Positions 26,706-35,220 of a DNA stretch of 64,000 bases are shown here, piece after piece. The translations under genes were made by a program, and so were the position numbers. The DNA comes from CAADGN01 sp035443945. Lineage in GTDB: Bacteria > Planctomycetota > Phycisphaerae > Phycisphaerales > UBA1924. Under the pieces are notes generated by a model that was given only the letters and a program-made list of their open reading frames with translations, did no database searches and was not told the DNA's origin. The stretch is from the NCBI GenBank assembly GCA_035443945.1, contig DAOMNQ010000010.1, positions 1 through 64,000 on the forward strand, read 5' to 3'. Position 1 is the first letter of the stretch; each line of letters starts with the position of its first letter.

Positions 26706-28226
26706 TCACGCGTACGGGTCGTACGCCGGGAACCGGACGCCCTCGAGGAACTTCGCGTAGTTCTGGTTCCGCCCGGCCGAGGTCGTGTAGAGCGGGCGGT
26801 TGACCTGGTCGTAGGAGAGCGTGCGGACGGTGCGTCGGCTCTTGTGGAACTCGTTGCAGGCGTCGTCCCATTCGAGGCCGAGGAACTCGATGATGCGCGG
26901 GAACTCGTTCTCGGGGTCGTTGACGAGCCTTTCGTAGTGGACGTCGAGGATGGGCACGTCCAGCGAGGCCTTCCAGTGCTCCATCATGCGCATGGACTGC
27001 TCCCACGCGGCGACGACCCAGTCGATGCGCGTGGTCCACGGGTGCATCTGGTTGTTGAACCCGCCCATGAAGCAACTGACGGCCACGTCGCGCGGGTCGC
27101 GGATGGCGTGGATGATCCGAGTCTTCGGGAAGAGCCGCGCGATCAGGCCGACGAGCCGGTTGTTGCCCAGCGACTTGTTGACGATCCGCTCGGCGGTCGG
27201 CGCGAGTTTGCGCACGTCGCGGACGTACCTCTCCGCGACCTGCGTCCACTTGCGGCTGTTGTAGGGGCCGAAACTCTCGGGCGGCTCGAGGTCCGCCCTC
27301 CACGCGCCGGCAAGTTCGAGGGCGAAACGGTCGATGGTGTCGAGTTCGCCGACGCCCGCGGCGCGCGGGTGCGCGTCGATGATCTGGTCGATCAGGCTGG
27401 TGCCGCTTCGGGGCATCCCGGCGACGAAGACGGGAACCTCGCTGGTGCACGAACTGATGGGGAACCTCGCCATCTTCTCGCGCGACCAGTGCGTCATGAG
27501 GGCGGTCACCTGCTCCTCGTAGACCGCCGGGTCGAAGGGCAGAGCCTCGAACCTGTTGGCTTCCTGCGCGGAGCGGAACGCGCCCTCGTAGTCCTTGGCC
27601 TTGTCGCACGCCTTGGCGCGGGTGTAGAGCAGGCCGCACTTGCGGCGTTCGTCGGGCTGGTGGTTGGCGATGAGGTCGTCGATGACCGCGATCGCCTCCG
27701 CGTACCGCTTCTGCTGGATAAGCAGTTTGGCCCACTCGGCCAGGATCGGGGCCTCCGCCTGCCGGTTCTGCTGCTTCGCGCGTTCGAGCAGCGGCTCCAC
27801 GACGGCCAGCGCCTCGTCGTAGCGGCCGGCCTCCTCGAACGAGCCGGCCTTCGTCGCCAGAGCCAATGTGTTGCCGGGGGCGAGTTCGAGAGCGCGATCG
27901 CACATCCGCACTGCGTCGTCCGTGTCGCCCCGGATACGGTGGGCGCGGGCGAGCAGCAGAGCCGCGCCCGGGTTCGGCAGAAGCCGCATGGAACGCTCGG
28001 CGTACTCCATCGCCGTGCCGATCTCAAACCGGACCTCGTGGACAATGCCCATGTAATAGAGCATCTCCGCGTCTGGGCGGGCGCGCTGCACGGCCTCCTG
28101 GAGCAGTTCCTCGGCGATCACCCACTGCTGGGCGTTGACGGCCTGCCGGATGGCGTGGATGCGCTGGGATTGGCCCTGAATGATCATTCGTCGTGCCCGC
28201 TTCGCCGCCGCCCGCCGGCCTGCCAT
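26706..28226 (-). CDS. TPR-repeat sulfotransferase (copy 1)
   Basis: The 506-aa protein has an N-terminal half of tetratricopeptide-like helical repeats (residues about 30-225) followed by a sulfotransferase domain. The PAPS 5'-phosphosulfate loop is 'GMPRSGTSLID' (270-280), and the 3'-phosphate-binding segment is 'HAIRDPRDVAVSC'. 'RPLYTTSAGR' lies near the end. No signal peptide is visible, so it probably acts in the cytoplasm or on the inner face. The acceptor (sugar, lipid or protein) is unknown. A second protein of the same architecture is at 30358-31809, on the other side of a PEP-CTERM gene and pointing away from it. Confidence 0.85.
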   Translation of the reverse strand: MAGRRAAAKRARRMIIQGQSQRIHAIRQAVNAQQWVIAEELLQEAVQRARPDAEMLYYMGIVHEVRFEIGTAMEYAERSMRLLPNPGAALLLARAHRIRGDTDDAVRMCDRALELAPGNTLALATKAGSFEEAGRYDEALAVVEPLLERAKQQNRQAEAPILAEWAKLLIQQKRYAEAIAVIDDLIANHQPDERRKCGLLYTRAKACDKAKDYEGAFRSAQEANRFEALPFDPAVYEEQVTALMTHWSREKMARFPISSCTSEVPVFVAGMPRSGTSLIDQIIDAHPRAAGVGELDTIDRFALELAGAWRADLEPPESFGPYNSRKWTQVAERYVRDVRKLAPTAERIVNKSLGNNRLVGLIARLFPKTRIIHAIRDPRDVAVSCFMGGFNNQMHPWTTRIDWVVAAWEQSMRMMEHWKASLDVPILDVHYERLVNDPENEFPRIIEFLGLEWDDACNEFHKSRRTVRTLSYDQVNRPLYTTSAGRNQNYAKFLEGVRFPAYDPYA

Positions 28227-28336
28227 GCTCTCAAAGGGATAGACGCCCAGGAACGGGACCGGAGCGCGCGTTCACACGCCCGCGGGCACATCGTAGACGG
28301 GGGCAGAGGCGTGTGCCTCGCGCGGCGAGGGGTCGT

Positions 28337-28370
28337 GGAAACAACCCGACCCGGCTTTCACCGGGTCGGG
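28337..28370 (-). terminator. Rho-independent terminator of the PEP-CTERM gene
   Basis: On the minus strand, CCCGACCCGG and CCGGGTCGGG form a perfect 10-bp stem with a 6-nt loop, followed by TTGTTT. It lies about 80 bp downstream of the PEP-CTERM gene stop. Confidence 0.75.
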
Positions 28371-28447
28371 CGTGGTGCTGAGATGCTCGCACGGATTGTC
28401 CCGAATCGCACTCTCACGCGACCGCAGGGCCGTGCGCTGCGTCGCGG

Positions 28448-29134
28448 TCAGCGACGGCGACGGGTGGCGACCAAGCCACCGAGGGCCAGAAGGGCCGCGG
28501 TGCCCGGAGCCGGGACGAGGTAGGTGGAGACCTTACCCTGCATACCCTCGGCGCCGCCGGCGGCGTCGAAGACGTCGATGCGGGTGATGCCGCTGCCCAG
28601 AACGCCAAGGTTCGCGCCGAACGCGCCGTTGACGTTGACGTTGTTGTAGGCGGTGGCGCCGTTGGAGTCATAGACGGTGATGTTGACGGCCGCGCCGCCA
28701 AGGACGGTGAGGGCGTTGAACTCGACGGCCTGCACACCAGCGCCGCTGAAGTCCGCGCGGAAGGTATCCACGAAGTAGTTGGCGAGGAGGGCGTTGGTGG
28801 GGTTGCCGAAGCCGTACTGCGGCCCAAGGCTGGCGATGTTGTAGAAGTAGTTTGCCGCGTTGACCGTGTGGAACGAGTGCGTGGTGTAGACCGTGCCGGG
28901 GCTGACCGGCCCGTTGCCGGCGCTCGTGATCGGGCCGACGAGGCCGACGAGCGGGTAGTTGGCATCCGCGCTGAAGTTGGTGGTACCCTCGAGGATGAGG
29001 CCGGCCTTGGCCGCGGCCCAGCCGGCGGGGTCATTGTCGATGTTCCACAACTGGGCCGAGGCGGGGGCAGCGAGGCCCGCCGTCAGAATGGTGCCGCCGA
29101 AAAGGCACTGGGCGCTGCGAGTCACATTTCTCAT
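28448..29134 (-). CDS. Exported PEP-CTERM-like protein
   Basis: The 228-aa protein has a signal peptide ('LFGGTILTAGLAAPASA', cleavage after about residue 27) and a beta-rich Asn/Gly/Ala-rich body. The sorting tail is 'VPAPGTAALLALGGLVATRRRR': a Pro-Ala-Pro motif, one hydrophobic helix and terminal arginines (only the pattern matters). Such tails direct processing by exosortase, which is not in this window. The partner polysaccharide or surface role is unknown. The ATG at 29134 has TAGGAGTG upstream, a strong promoter at 29383-29412, and a terminator downstream, so it is a monocistronic unit. Confidence 0.85.
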   Translation of the reverse strand: MRNVTRSAQCLFGGTILTAGLAAPASAQLWNIDNDPAGWAAAKAGLILEGTTNFSADANYPLVGLVGPITSAGNGPVSPGTVYTTHSFHTVNAANYFYNIASLGPQYGFGNPTNALLANYFVDTFRADFSGAGVQAVEFNALTVLGGAAVNITVYDSNGATAYNNVNVNGAFGANLGVLGSGITRIDVFDAAGGAEGMQGKVSTYLVPAPGTAALLALGGLVATRRRR

Positions 29135-30357
29135 TGTCTCGTCACTCCTATTGCAAAACCACATACAGATGTGCTGCCCCCGACAACGAGCCTGAGGCCG
29201 CTCATTTCCAACCCACGAACGCACGCGCTCCTGCGCATTTGCCCGATGCCGGGCAGCACCCCGGACATCGGGGCACTTCGCGGTCATGCCTTGACCGACG
29301 ACCTCAAACAACCTGCATGGATCGAACTGTCTCTCTCTACGACTCACACGAGCACGAGCCTGCGCTTCGCACTCACACAGGGAGAGTACCGGACCCGCGA
29401 AACCTCTGTCAAGCGAAAACTGGGCACAATCCATGAAATGAAATGACGAAACAGAGTGGCGTCAGCCAGAACATATACCTAACACGAAGCGGCGTTCCGC
29501 TATGCCCCAGCCGGCTCGGGCATCCCGCCCTCGTGCGGACCGGGAATGGGCGTCACGCCTCGGAATCCCCGCAGGGCGGCCTGCTCAGCGGCCGGCAGAG
29601 GCGGGCAAACAAAGACACGATCGCGCCTGGACCCCGGCCGACATTGCGGACGGAACCACCTGACCCAACCAAATCTGGGCTTCGTCGATGCCCGCGCGGC
29701 TTCACGTTGGCGGCCGGAGGCGGCCCAGGCCGTAGTCGCCCTCACGTGGCCCTGGGCGGCCGAAAGCAGCGATCACGATCATCGCTGCGCGGACTCTCGA
29801 TCAGTCGCTCGAGAATCTCACGGCCCTTCACCTGCATCCGACGCAGGCCCGGAAAGCCGCGCTGAACGAAACGAGCCAAGACCACGCGGCCTACCCGCGG
29901 TCGCTCCTGCGCCCGGGAAGCACAACGTCGATGGAGGAACGCCCATCGATGGTGTACTGCGCGAGTCTCGTCGCCCCTCGCCGCGATGCGGAGCGCTCGT
30001 CGTTTGTCAAACTCGAATCAGCGCCCGCTGGCAAGTGAATCATGGGCGGAATCCCTTGGACCTCTTTGCCCACTGGTGAGCGAAGGAAACCTACCGCACT
30101 GACCTCTCGTTCGGGGTGTTTCCTTCGGGGAGAATCGCCCCATTGCGCGCCGACACCGGCTGAATTCGGGTGTCGACGGAACAAGCCGCAACCAGTCCGT
30201 GTGCGCTGCCGAAACTGGCCGTGACAACAACGCTCGCTGTGTTCGATCCAGGCGTCGTCGCTGGGTGTTGATGCGGCGTCTGGAAGCGTGGTGATGACGA
30301 GAAATCTCCACGCTCGGTGTCGCGCGCGCCGTACCCACGCGCTCCGGGTGCTCGACG
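29135..30357. other. Gene-poor stretch upstream of both the PEP-CTERM gene and the second sulfotransferase
   Basis: About 1.2 kb without a convincing gene. GC content is lower than in the flanking genes, and the open frames on either strand (for example + strand 29443-29865 and 29546-30079) have Arg/Ser/Pro-rich translations without domain character. The first 280 bp hold the leader and promoter of the PEP-CTERM gene. A GACACC...GGTGTC hairpin lies at about 30153-30176. It may contain a decayed gene or an unrecognised RNA. Confidence 0.5.
29383..29412 (-). promoter_or_regulatory. Sigma-70-type promoter of the PEP-CTERM gene
   Basis: On the minus strand a perfect -35 TTGACA (29412-29407) is followed after 18 bp by TACTCT (29388-29383). 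The predicted start near 29376 leaves a leader of about 240 nt before the ATG at 29134, long enough for RNA-level regulation. Confidence 0.65.
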
Positions 30358-31809
30358 ATGGACGTGCATGCCCTGATCGCTCGAGGCCAGCAGCACTTCA
30401 AGCGTCTCGAGTACCGCAAGTCGCTTGAGTGCTTCGAGGCCGCGGAAGCCCACGCTCCCGCGAACCCACACGTCAAGTTCGGAATCGCGTGGTCGTACGT
30501 GGGGCTTGGGCACCATGACCGCGGGATCGAAGCCTACAAGGAAGCGCTCCGGCTCCGGCCCGGCTGGCCCCCCGCGCTGGTCGGTCTTGGCGAGGCGCTG
30601 ACCTACGCGGGCGAGTACGAGAAGGCGCTCCACTGGTTCGGACAGGCGAGACGGCGAGTCGCTGACGCGCCGCCGATCTACCCGGGTGAGGTCGAGGCGC
30701 TCCGGCGGCTGGGTCGTGAGGACGACGCCCGCGGGCGAGTAAGAGACGCGCTCAACAATGGCCGGTGCGACGCGGGCCTTGCCGCGGAATACTGCGACTT
30801 GTGCCGCAGCGCGGGCCGCTACTCCGAGGGGATGACGGCGGCGAAGGCCGTGCTGGAGCGCGACGACCTCGCCCCTCCGCAGCGCATCGCGCTGCTCTTC
30901 GCGCTCGGGCGGCTGCTCGAGGCCAAGGGGGACTACGAGGCCGCGTTCGCTCGCTTCCGCGAGGCGAACTCGCTGTACCCGCCGCGGCTGTTCTCCCGGG
31001 AGGCGCACTCGCGCGACATTGACGCCATCATCGAGGCGTTCAGCCGCGACTCGCTCGCCCGCTTGCCCCGCTCACCCGACCGGCACGAGCGCCTCATCTT
31101 CATCGTGGGGATGCCGAGGTCCGGAACGAGCCTGGTCGAGCAGATCCTTGCGTCGCACCCCGACGTCCATGGCGCCGGTGAACTCCCCCACCTGCTCGAC
31201 ATCGCGCGATCACTGCCCGACCGCGTCGGCGAGGCGTCGCCCTATCCCCGTTGCATTCGCGCGATCACGCCCGAAGCCGCCCGCGAGGCAGCCGACGAAT
31301 ACGTGTCGCTGCTGCCCGGGGAGTCGAGGTCCTTCGCTCGCGTATCGGACAAGATGCCTCACAACTTTCTGCATGTCGGCCTCATCGGCCTGCTCTTCCC
31401 GGGAGCGCGCGTCGTGCACTGCGTCCGCGACGCGATCGACACCTGCTTCTCCTGCTACACGACGATCATGAGTCCGGCCCACGCGTACTCGACCGACCTT
31501 GAGGATCTCGGGCACGTCTACCGCGACTATCAGCGGCTGATGGACCACTGGGAGTCCGTCGCCGACGTGCCGATCACCCGCGTTCGCTACGAGGAACTGG
31601 TCGAAGCGCCGAAGGGGACCATCGGGGGACTTCTCGACCTGCTCGGGCTGCCCTGGGATGATCGCTGTTTGAACCACCACACGCTGAATCGCCCCGTGCT
31701 GACGCCGAGCGCGGATCAAGTGCACAAACCGATCTATCGAACCTCGGTCGGCCGGTGGCGGCGATTCGAGCGCCACGTCCGCCCTCTCATCGAGAGCCTC
31801 GGCGTGTGA
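30358..31809 (+). CDS. TPR-repeat sulfotransferase (copy 2)
   Basis: The 483-aa protein has the same plan as the gene at 26706-28226: TPR-like repeats (about residues 5-210), then a sulfotransferase domain with the PAPS loop 'GMPRSGTSLVEQI' (251-263), the 3'-phosphate segment 'HCVRDAIDTCFSC' and the C-terminal 'KPIYRTSVGRWRR'. Overall identity to copy 1 looks moderate and is concentrated in the PAPS-binding parts, so this is an old paralogue or a separately acquired family member. The ATG at 30358 overlaps the end of the gene-poor region; no obvious promoter is seen. Confidence 0.85.
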   Translation: MDVHALIARGQQHFKRLEYRKSLECFEAAEAHAPANPHVKFGIAWSYVGLGHHDRGIEAYKEALRLRPGWPPALVGLGEALTYAGEYEKALHWFGQARRRVADAPPIYPGEVEALRRLGREDDARGRVRDALNNGRCDAGLAAEYCDLCRSAGRYSEGMTAAKAVLERDDLAPPQRIALLFALGRLLEAKGDYEAAFARFREANSLYPPRLFSREAHSRDIDAIIEAFSRDSLARLPRSPDRHERLIFIVGMPRSGTSLVEQILASHPDVHGAGELPHLLDIARSLPDRVGEASPYPRCIRAITPEAAREAADEYVSLLPGESRSFARVSDKMPHNFLHVGLIGLLFPGARVVHCVRDAIDTCFSCYTTIMSPAHAYSTDLEDLGHVYRDYQRLMDHWESVADVPITRVRYEELVEAPKGTIGGLLDLLGLPWDDRCLNHHTLNRPVLTPSADQVHKPIYRTSVGRWRRFERHVRPLIESLGV

Positions 31810-31870
31810 CGGCCCTCGACCCCGCCGCCGCGCGGAGGCGCCGCCTCGTACCCGCTTCGATCACGGGCCT

Positions 31871-32383
31871 TCAGTCGCCACGAAGCGCGTGCATGCCCTT
31901 CCCCGCTCGATGCGCATTGAGCCAGTCGAGCGCGGGAGCGTGCGACGCGACGAGCCGGACCAGTTGGCTCGGCGTGCACCCGAGCCGGAGGGCGCCCTTC
32001 TTCGCGTCGTAACCGCAGGAAGCGAGCACGTCCAGGGCGAGGGCGAGCATCGCGGGGTAGTCGGCGTGCCGCGGGTTGCACGCGATCCGACCATCCGGGC
32101 CGCACCGCGAGAGCCAGAGCGCGGTACGGCACTCGCCGCGGGGCACCGCCGCGCGGCACTCGGTGGCCAGGAGCAGCCGCAAGCGCCGAAGCGCGACGCG
32201 CCGGTTCTCCTCCGCGCTGCGCCGCTCGGAGGCCTGGGCCGACATGCCGGTCGGGACGTGTGTGAGGACAACCTTGGTCTGGACGCGGTTGCGGTGCTGC
32301 CCGCCTGGCCCGCTGCTGCGCCCTCGTTCGAGCGAGCACTGACGCAGCAGGTCTTCGGTGTCGAGCGCAGCGGGATGGGTCAT
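31871..32383 (-). CDS. Peptide chain release factor-like protein (GGQ domain only)
   Basis: The 170-aa protein has the peptidyl-tRNA hydrolysis motif 'SSGPGGQHRNRVQTKV' (about residues 24-39) near the N-terminus and lacks the codon-recognition domain of RF1/RF2. The rest is helical and basic ('AEENRRVALRRLRLLL'). It resembles the 'release factor-like'/ArfB-type proteins that release peptides from stalled ribosomes. The ATG at 32383 is chosen; the longer open frame upstream overlaps tsaD. The gene follows tsaD by 16 bp, so the two are probably co-transcribed. Confidence 0.8.
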   Translation of the reverse strand: MTHPAALDTEDLLRQCSLERGRSSGPGGQHRNRVQTKVVLTHVPTGMSAQASERRSAEENRRVALRRLRLLLATECRAAVPRGECRTALWLSRCGPDGRIACNPRHADYPAMLALALDVLASCGYDAKKGALRLGCTPSQLVRLVASHAPALDWLNAHRAGKGMHALRGD

Positions 32384-32399
32384 GCTCGCGGCCCTGTCA

Positions 32400-33464
32400 T
32401 CAGCAGGCGGTTGTCGGCACCGCCGAGAGAGCGAGGTCGTGCCTGACACCGGAGGCCAGCATCGCATGGCCCAGGCCCGCGATCATCGCCGCGTTGTCGA
32501 GACAGAACCGCGGCGGCGGCAGGCGCAGTTCCAGGCCCTCGCGTCGGGCGAAGGCGGTCAACTCGGCGCGGAGGCGCGTGTTGGCCGTCACGCCGCCGCC
32601 GGTGAGGAGGGCGCCGCACGGACCGCGCTCGCGCACGGCGGCGAGCGCACGCCCGAGTTTCAGCACGACGGCGGCGCACGCGGCCCGCTCGAACGACGCC
32701 GCCAGGTCCGCGCGGTCGCGCTCGGTCAGCACCGGCGGCGACGCGTGCTCGCCGGGGCCGGGCACGCCGCGCACCGCGTAGAGCAGCGCGGTCTTCAGGC
32801 CGGAGAACGAGAAGTCGAGCGATTCGCGGACGAGCCGGGCGACCGGGAAGTTGTGTGCGCGGTCATTCGCGCCGGGCGTGCGAGCGAGCGCATCGAGGGC
32901 CGGCCCGCCGGGGTAGGGCAGGCCGAGGATCGTCGCGGCCTTGTCGAAGGCCTCGCCGAGGGCGTCGTCGATCGTCGCGCCGAGCCGGGTCAGCGCAAGG
33001 GGCGACTCCATCGCATAGATCGACGTGTGCCCGCCGGAGACGACGAGGCCGAGCGCGGGAAACAGGGCGTCCGCGTCGTGGTCGGCCTCGTCTCGCTCGC
33101 GCAGCAGACCGGCGTAAAGGTGCGCGTGCACGTGATCCACGCCGACGATCGGGACGCCGAGCGACCACCCGAGCGCCTTGGCCGCCGCCACGCCCACCAC
33201 CAGCGAGCCGATCAGTCCCGGGCGGTAGCCGACGGCCACGGCGTCGAGGTCGGCGAGCGCGACACCGGCATCGCGCAGCGCGGCCCGCACCACGGGCGTG
33301 ATGCGCTCGACGTGCGCCCGGCTGGCGATCTCCGGCACGACGCCCGCGTACTCCGCGTGCAGGTCGTGCTGCGAGGCGATCACGCTCGACCGGACGCGCG
33401 TGCCGTCCTCAACGATGGCCGCCGCGGTCTCATCGCAGGATGTTTCGAGGCCAAGGAAAAGCAT
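32400..33464 (-). CDS. tsaD: tRNA threonylcarbamoyladenosine transferase TsaD
   Basis: The 354-aa ASKHA-fold protein starts with 'LFLGLETSCDETAAAIV', typical of TsaD, and has the metal-binding histidines in 'VDHVHAHLYAG' (HxxxH-like). 'VSGGHTSIY', 'PYPGGPALDALA' and 'FSFSGLKTA' are further family motifs, and 'LLTGGGVTANTRLR' lies late. It transfers threonylcarbamoyl to A37 of ANN-decoding tRNAs together with TsaB and TsaE, which are not in this window. Normal length. Confidence 0.96.
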   Translation of the reverse strand: MLFLGLETSCDETAAAIVEDGTRVRSSVIASQHDLHAEYAGVVPEIASRAHVERITPVVRAALRDAGVALADLDAVAVGYRPGLIGSLVVGVAAAKALGWSLGVPIVGVDHVHAHLYAGLLRERDEADHDADALFPALGLVVSGGHTSIYAMESPLALTRLGATIDDALGEAFDKAATILGLPYPGGPALDALARTPGANDRAHNFPVARLVRESLDFSFSGLKTALLYAVRGVPGPGEHASPPVLTERDRADLAASFERAACAAVVLKLGRALAAVRERGPCGALLTGGGVTANTRLRAELTAFARREGLELRLPPPRFCLDNAAMIAGLGHAMLASGVRHDLALSAVPTTAC

Positions 33465-33517
33465 GACGGGTCAGGCACAGGACACGAGGGGACGGGCGTC
33501 AGGGTGAAAACGGAGCG

Positions 33518-35143
33518 TCATTCCGCGGGTTCGAGCGGGGCGTCGAGCAGCCAGCGTTCGAGGTCGTCGGCCGTGATTCGAAGGCGGACGACGCGGTTGC
33601 CGTCCGGGTCGAAGACGTCGAGCGTCCCGCCGGCGAGTTCGAGGTCGTCGCTCCAGAAATCGCGCTGCGCCCGCGCAGCCGCGTCGGGCACGGCAGTCTC
33701 GATCGCGGCGATGCGCCGTTCGAGCCGCCCGATCTCGCGGAGCATCACGTCGCGCGTCCGCTGGATGCGGCGGAGTTCGTCGAGCGCGATCGCCTCCCGC
33801 TCGGGGCCGGGCTGGCCGGTCCGTTCCCATTCGCCGGTATCGATCCGGGCCTGCACGGCGCGCAACGCGGCGGCGAGTTGCGGGTCGCGCAGACGATCGA
33901 CGATGATCGCGGGGTCGGACCAGTCGCCCTCGCCATTGGCGCGGATGACGTCTTCCTCGCGGCGCACACGGAGCAGATCGGAGGCCTGCTCGGTCGAGAG
34001 CGGCAGGTAGAAGCCCGGCGTCGGATCGACGCCCCACTCGACGGACGTGTCGGTTCGTTGGAGGCTCCGGCCCGACGGCAGGTAGTAGCCCTGCTCGGTG
34101 ATCTTCAGCTGCGCGCCCTTGCCGTTCGGCAGCGTGATGACCGACTGCACGCTCCCCTTGCCCACCGAGCGCGTGCCGAGCACGACGGCCCGCCCGTTCT
34201 CCTGGAGCGCGCCCGCGAGCACCTCGCTGGCCGAGGCGCTCGCCTCGTTGAGCAGGACGATGATTGGAAAGTCGGGGAGCGTCCCCTGCGCTCTGGCGTT
34301 GGCGATCTCCTCGGGGTGCGCCCGGCCGCGCGTGGAAACGATGACGCCGTCGTTGAGGAACATGTCCGCGAGCGCGACCGCCTCGCCGAGGACGCCGCCG
34401 GGGTTCCAGCGCAGGTCGAGGACGAGGCCGCCGAGTTCGCCGCGGTCCGCGCCGTGCTGCAGCAGAACCTCCCCGATCGTGCGCGCGCAGCCGGGGTTGA
34501 ACTGCGTGAGCCAGACGTAGACGACCTTCCGGTCGGGGTCGATGAGGTGCTGCCACTCGCCCTCCGCGCCGCGCCGGTGGAAGCCCTTCACAGGGAGCGT
34601 CTTGATCTGGTCGCGGACGATGGTAACGCCGAACCGTTCGCCCGCGCGCTCGACCGTGAGTTCGACCGATGTGCCCGGCTGCCCGGTCAGCACGTCGACG
34701 CTGTCCTGTGCGGTCTTGCCGAAGGTGGACTCGCCGTTGATCTCGACGAGGCGGTCGTCGGGCATGAGGCCGGCGCGAAAGGCGGGCGAGCCTTCGAGCG
34801 GCGTCACGATCGTGAGCCAGCCGTCGCGCACGATCACCTGCGCCCCGATGCCGACGTACTCGCCCGTCAGCGCCTTCTCGAACTCGCGCACGTCGCGCGG
34901 CGGGACATACACCGTGAACGGATCGTTGAGCGACTCGATCATGCCATCGATGGCGGCCCGCTGCAGCGTCGCGGCGTCCACCGGCTCGGCGTAGCGCGTG
35001 GTGAGGATGTGCTTGACGTCGATGAGCGGATCGAAGAACTCGTAGTCGCCCCCCATCTGAGCGATACGGAGCGTCGAGCCGAGCACCGCGACGCCGAGGA
35101 TGGCGACCAGCGCGACCTGCACGAACACGCGAACCTTGGGCAC
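33518..35143 (-). CDS. S41 carboxy-terminal processing protease with PDZ domain
   Basis: The 541-aa protein has an N-terminal membrane anchor ('VQVALVAILGVAVLGS'), then a PDZ domain (about residues 85-175, 'GIGAQVIVRDGWLTIV', 'GLMPDDRLVEING') and the S41 peptidase core. The Ser nucleophile is in 'NEASASASEVLAGAL' and the general-base Lys in 'GTRSVGKGSVQS'. A C-terminal extension of about 170 residues contains a coiled-coil-like helix ('LRRIQRTRDVMLREIGRLERR', partly quoted). The GTG start at 35143 is chosen because GAAGGGAG lies just upstream. It probably processes exported proteins in the periplasm. Divergent from hflX. Confidence 0.9.
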   Translation of the reverse strand: MPKVRVFVQVALVAILGVAVLGSTLRIAQMGGDYEFFDPLIDVKHILTTRYAEPVDAATLQRAAIDGMIESLNDPFTVYVPPRDVREFEKALTGEYVGIGAQVIVRDGWLTIVTPLEGSPAFRAGLMPDDRLVEINGESTFGKTAQDSVDVLTGQPGTSVELTVERAGERFGVTIVRDQIKTLPVKGFHRRGAEGEWQHLIDPDRKVVYVWLTQFNPGCARTIGEVLLQHGADRGELGGLVLDLRWNPGGVLGEAVALADMFLNDGVIVSTRGRAHPEEIANARAQGTLPDFPIIVLLNEASASASEVLAGALQENGRAVVLGTRSVGKGSVQSVITLPNGKGAQLKITEQGYYLPSGRSLQRTDTSVEWGVDPTPGFYLPLSTEQASDLLRVRREEDVIRANGEGDWSDPAIIVDRLRDPQLAAALRAVQARIDTGEWERTGQPGPEREAIALDELRRIQRTRDVMLREIGRLERRIAAIETAVPDAAARAQRDFWSDDLELAGGTLDVFDPDGNRVVRLRITADDLERWLLDAPLEPAE

Positions 35144-35208
35144 GGCGTACTCCCTTCGATGCCGCTGCGGGCACGCGATTCTACGGCTGGACGAAGGCCC
35201 CCGAGGGC

Positions 35209-35214
35209 TACACT
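35209..35214 (+). promoter_or_regulatory. -10-like TACACT 6 nt before the hflX GTG
   Basis: TACACT ends 6 nt before the GTG at 35221, so transcription would start at the start codon. A weak TGGAC-containing -35 lies near 35188. There is no Shine-Dalgarno sequence between them. Confidence 0.4.
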
Positions 35215-35220
35215 TGCCCC

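Noticed and set aside
29443..30079. Plus-strand open frames (140 and 177 codons) in the gene-poor stretch
   Set aside because: No ribosome-binding site, no domain character, Arg/Ser/Pro-rich translations and no codon-position bias by eye.
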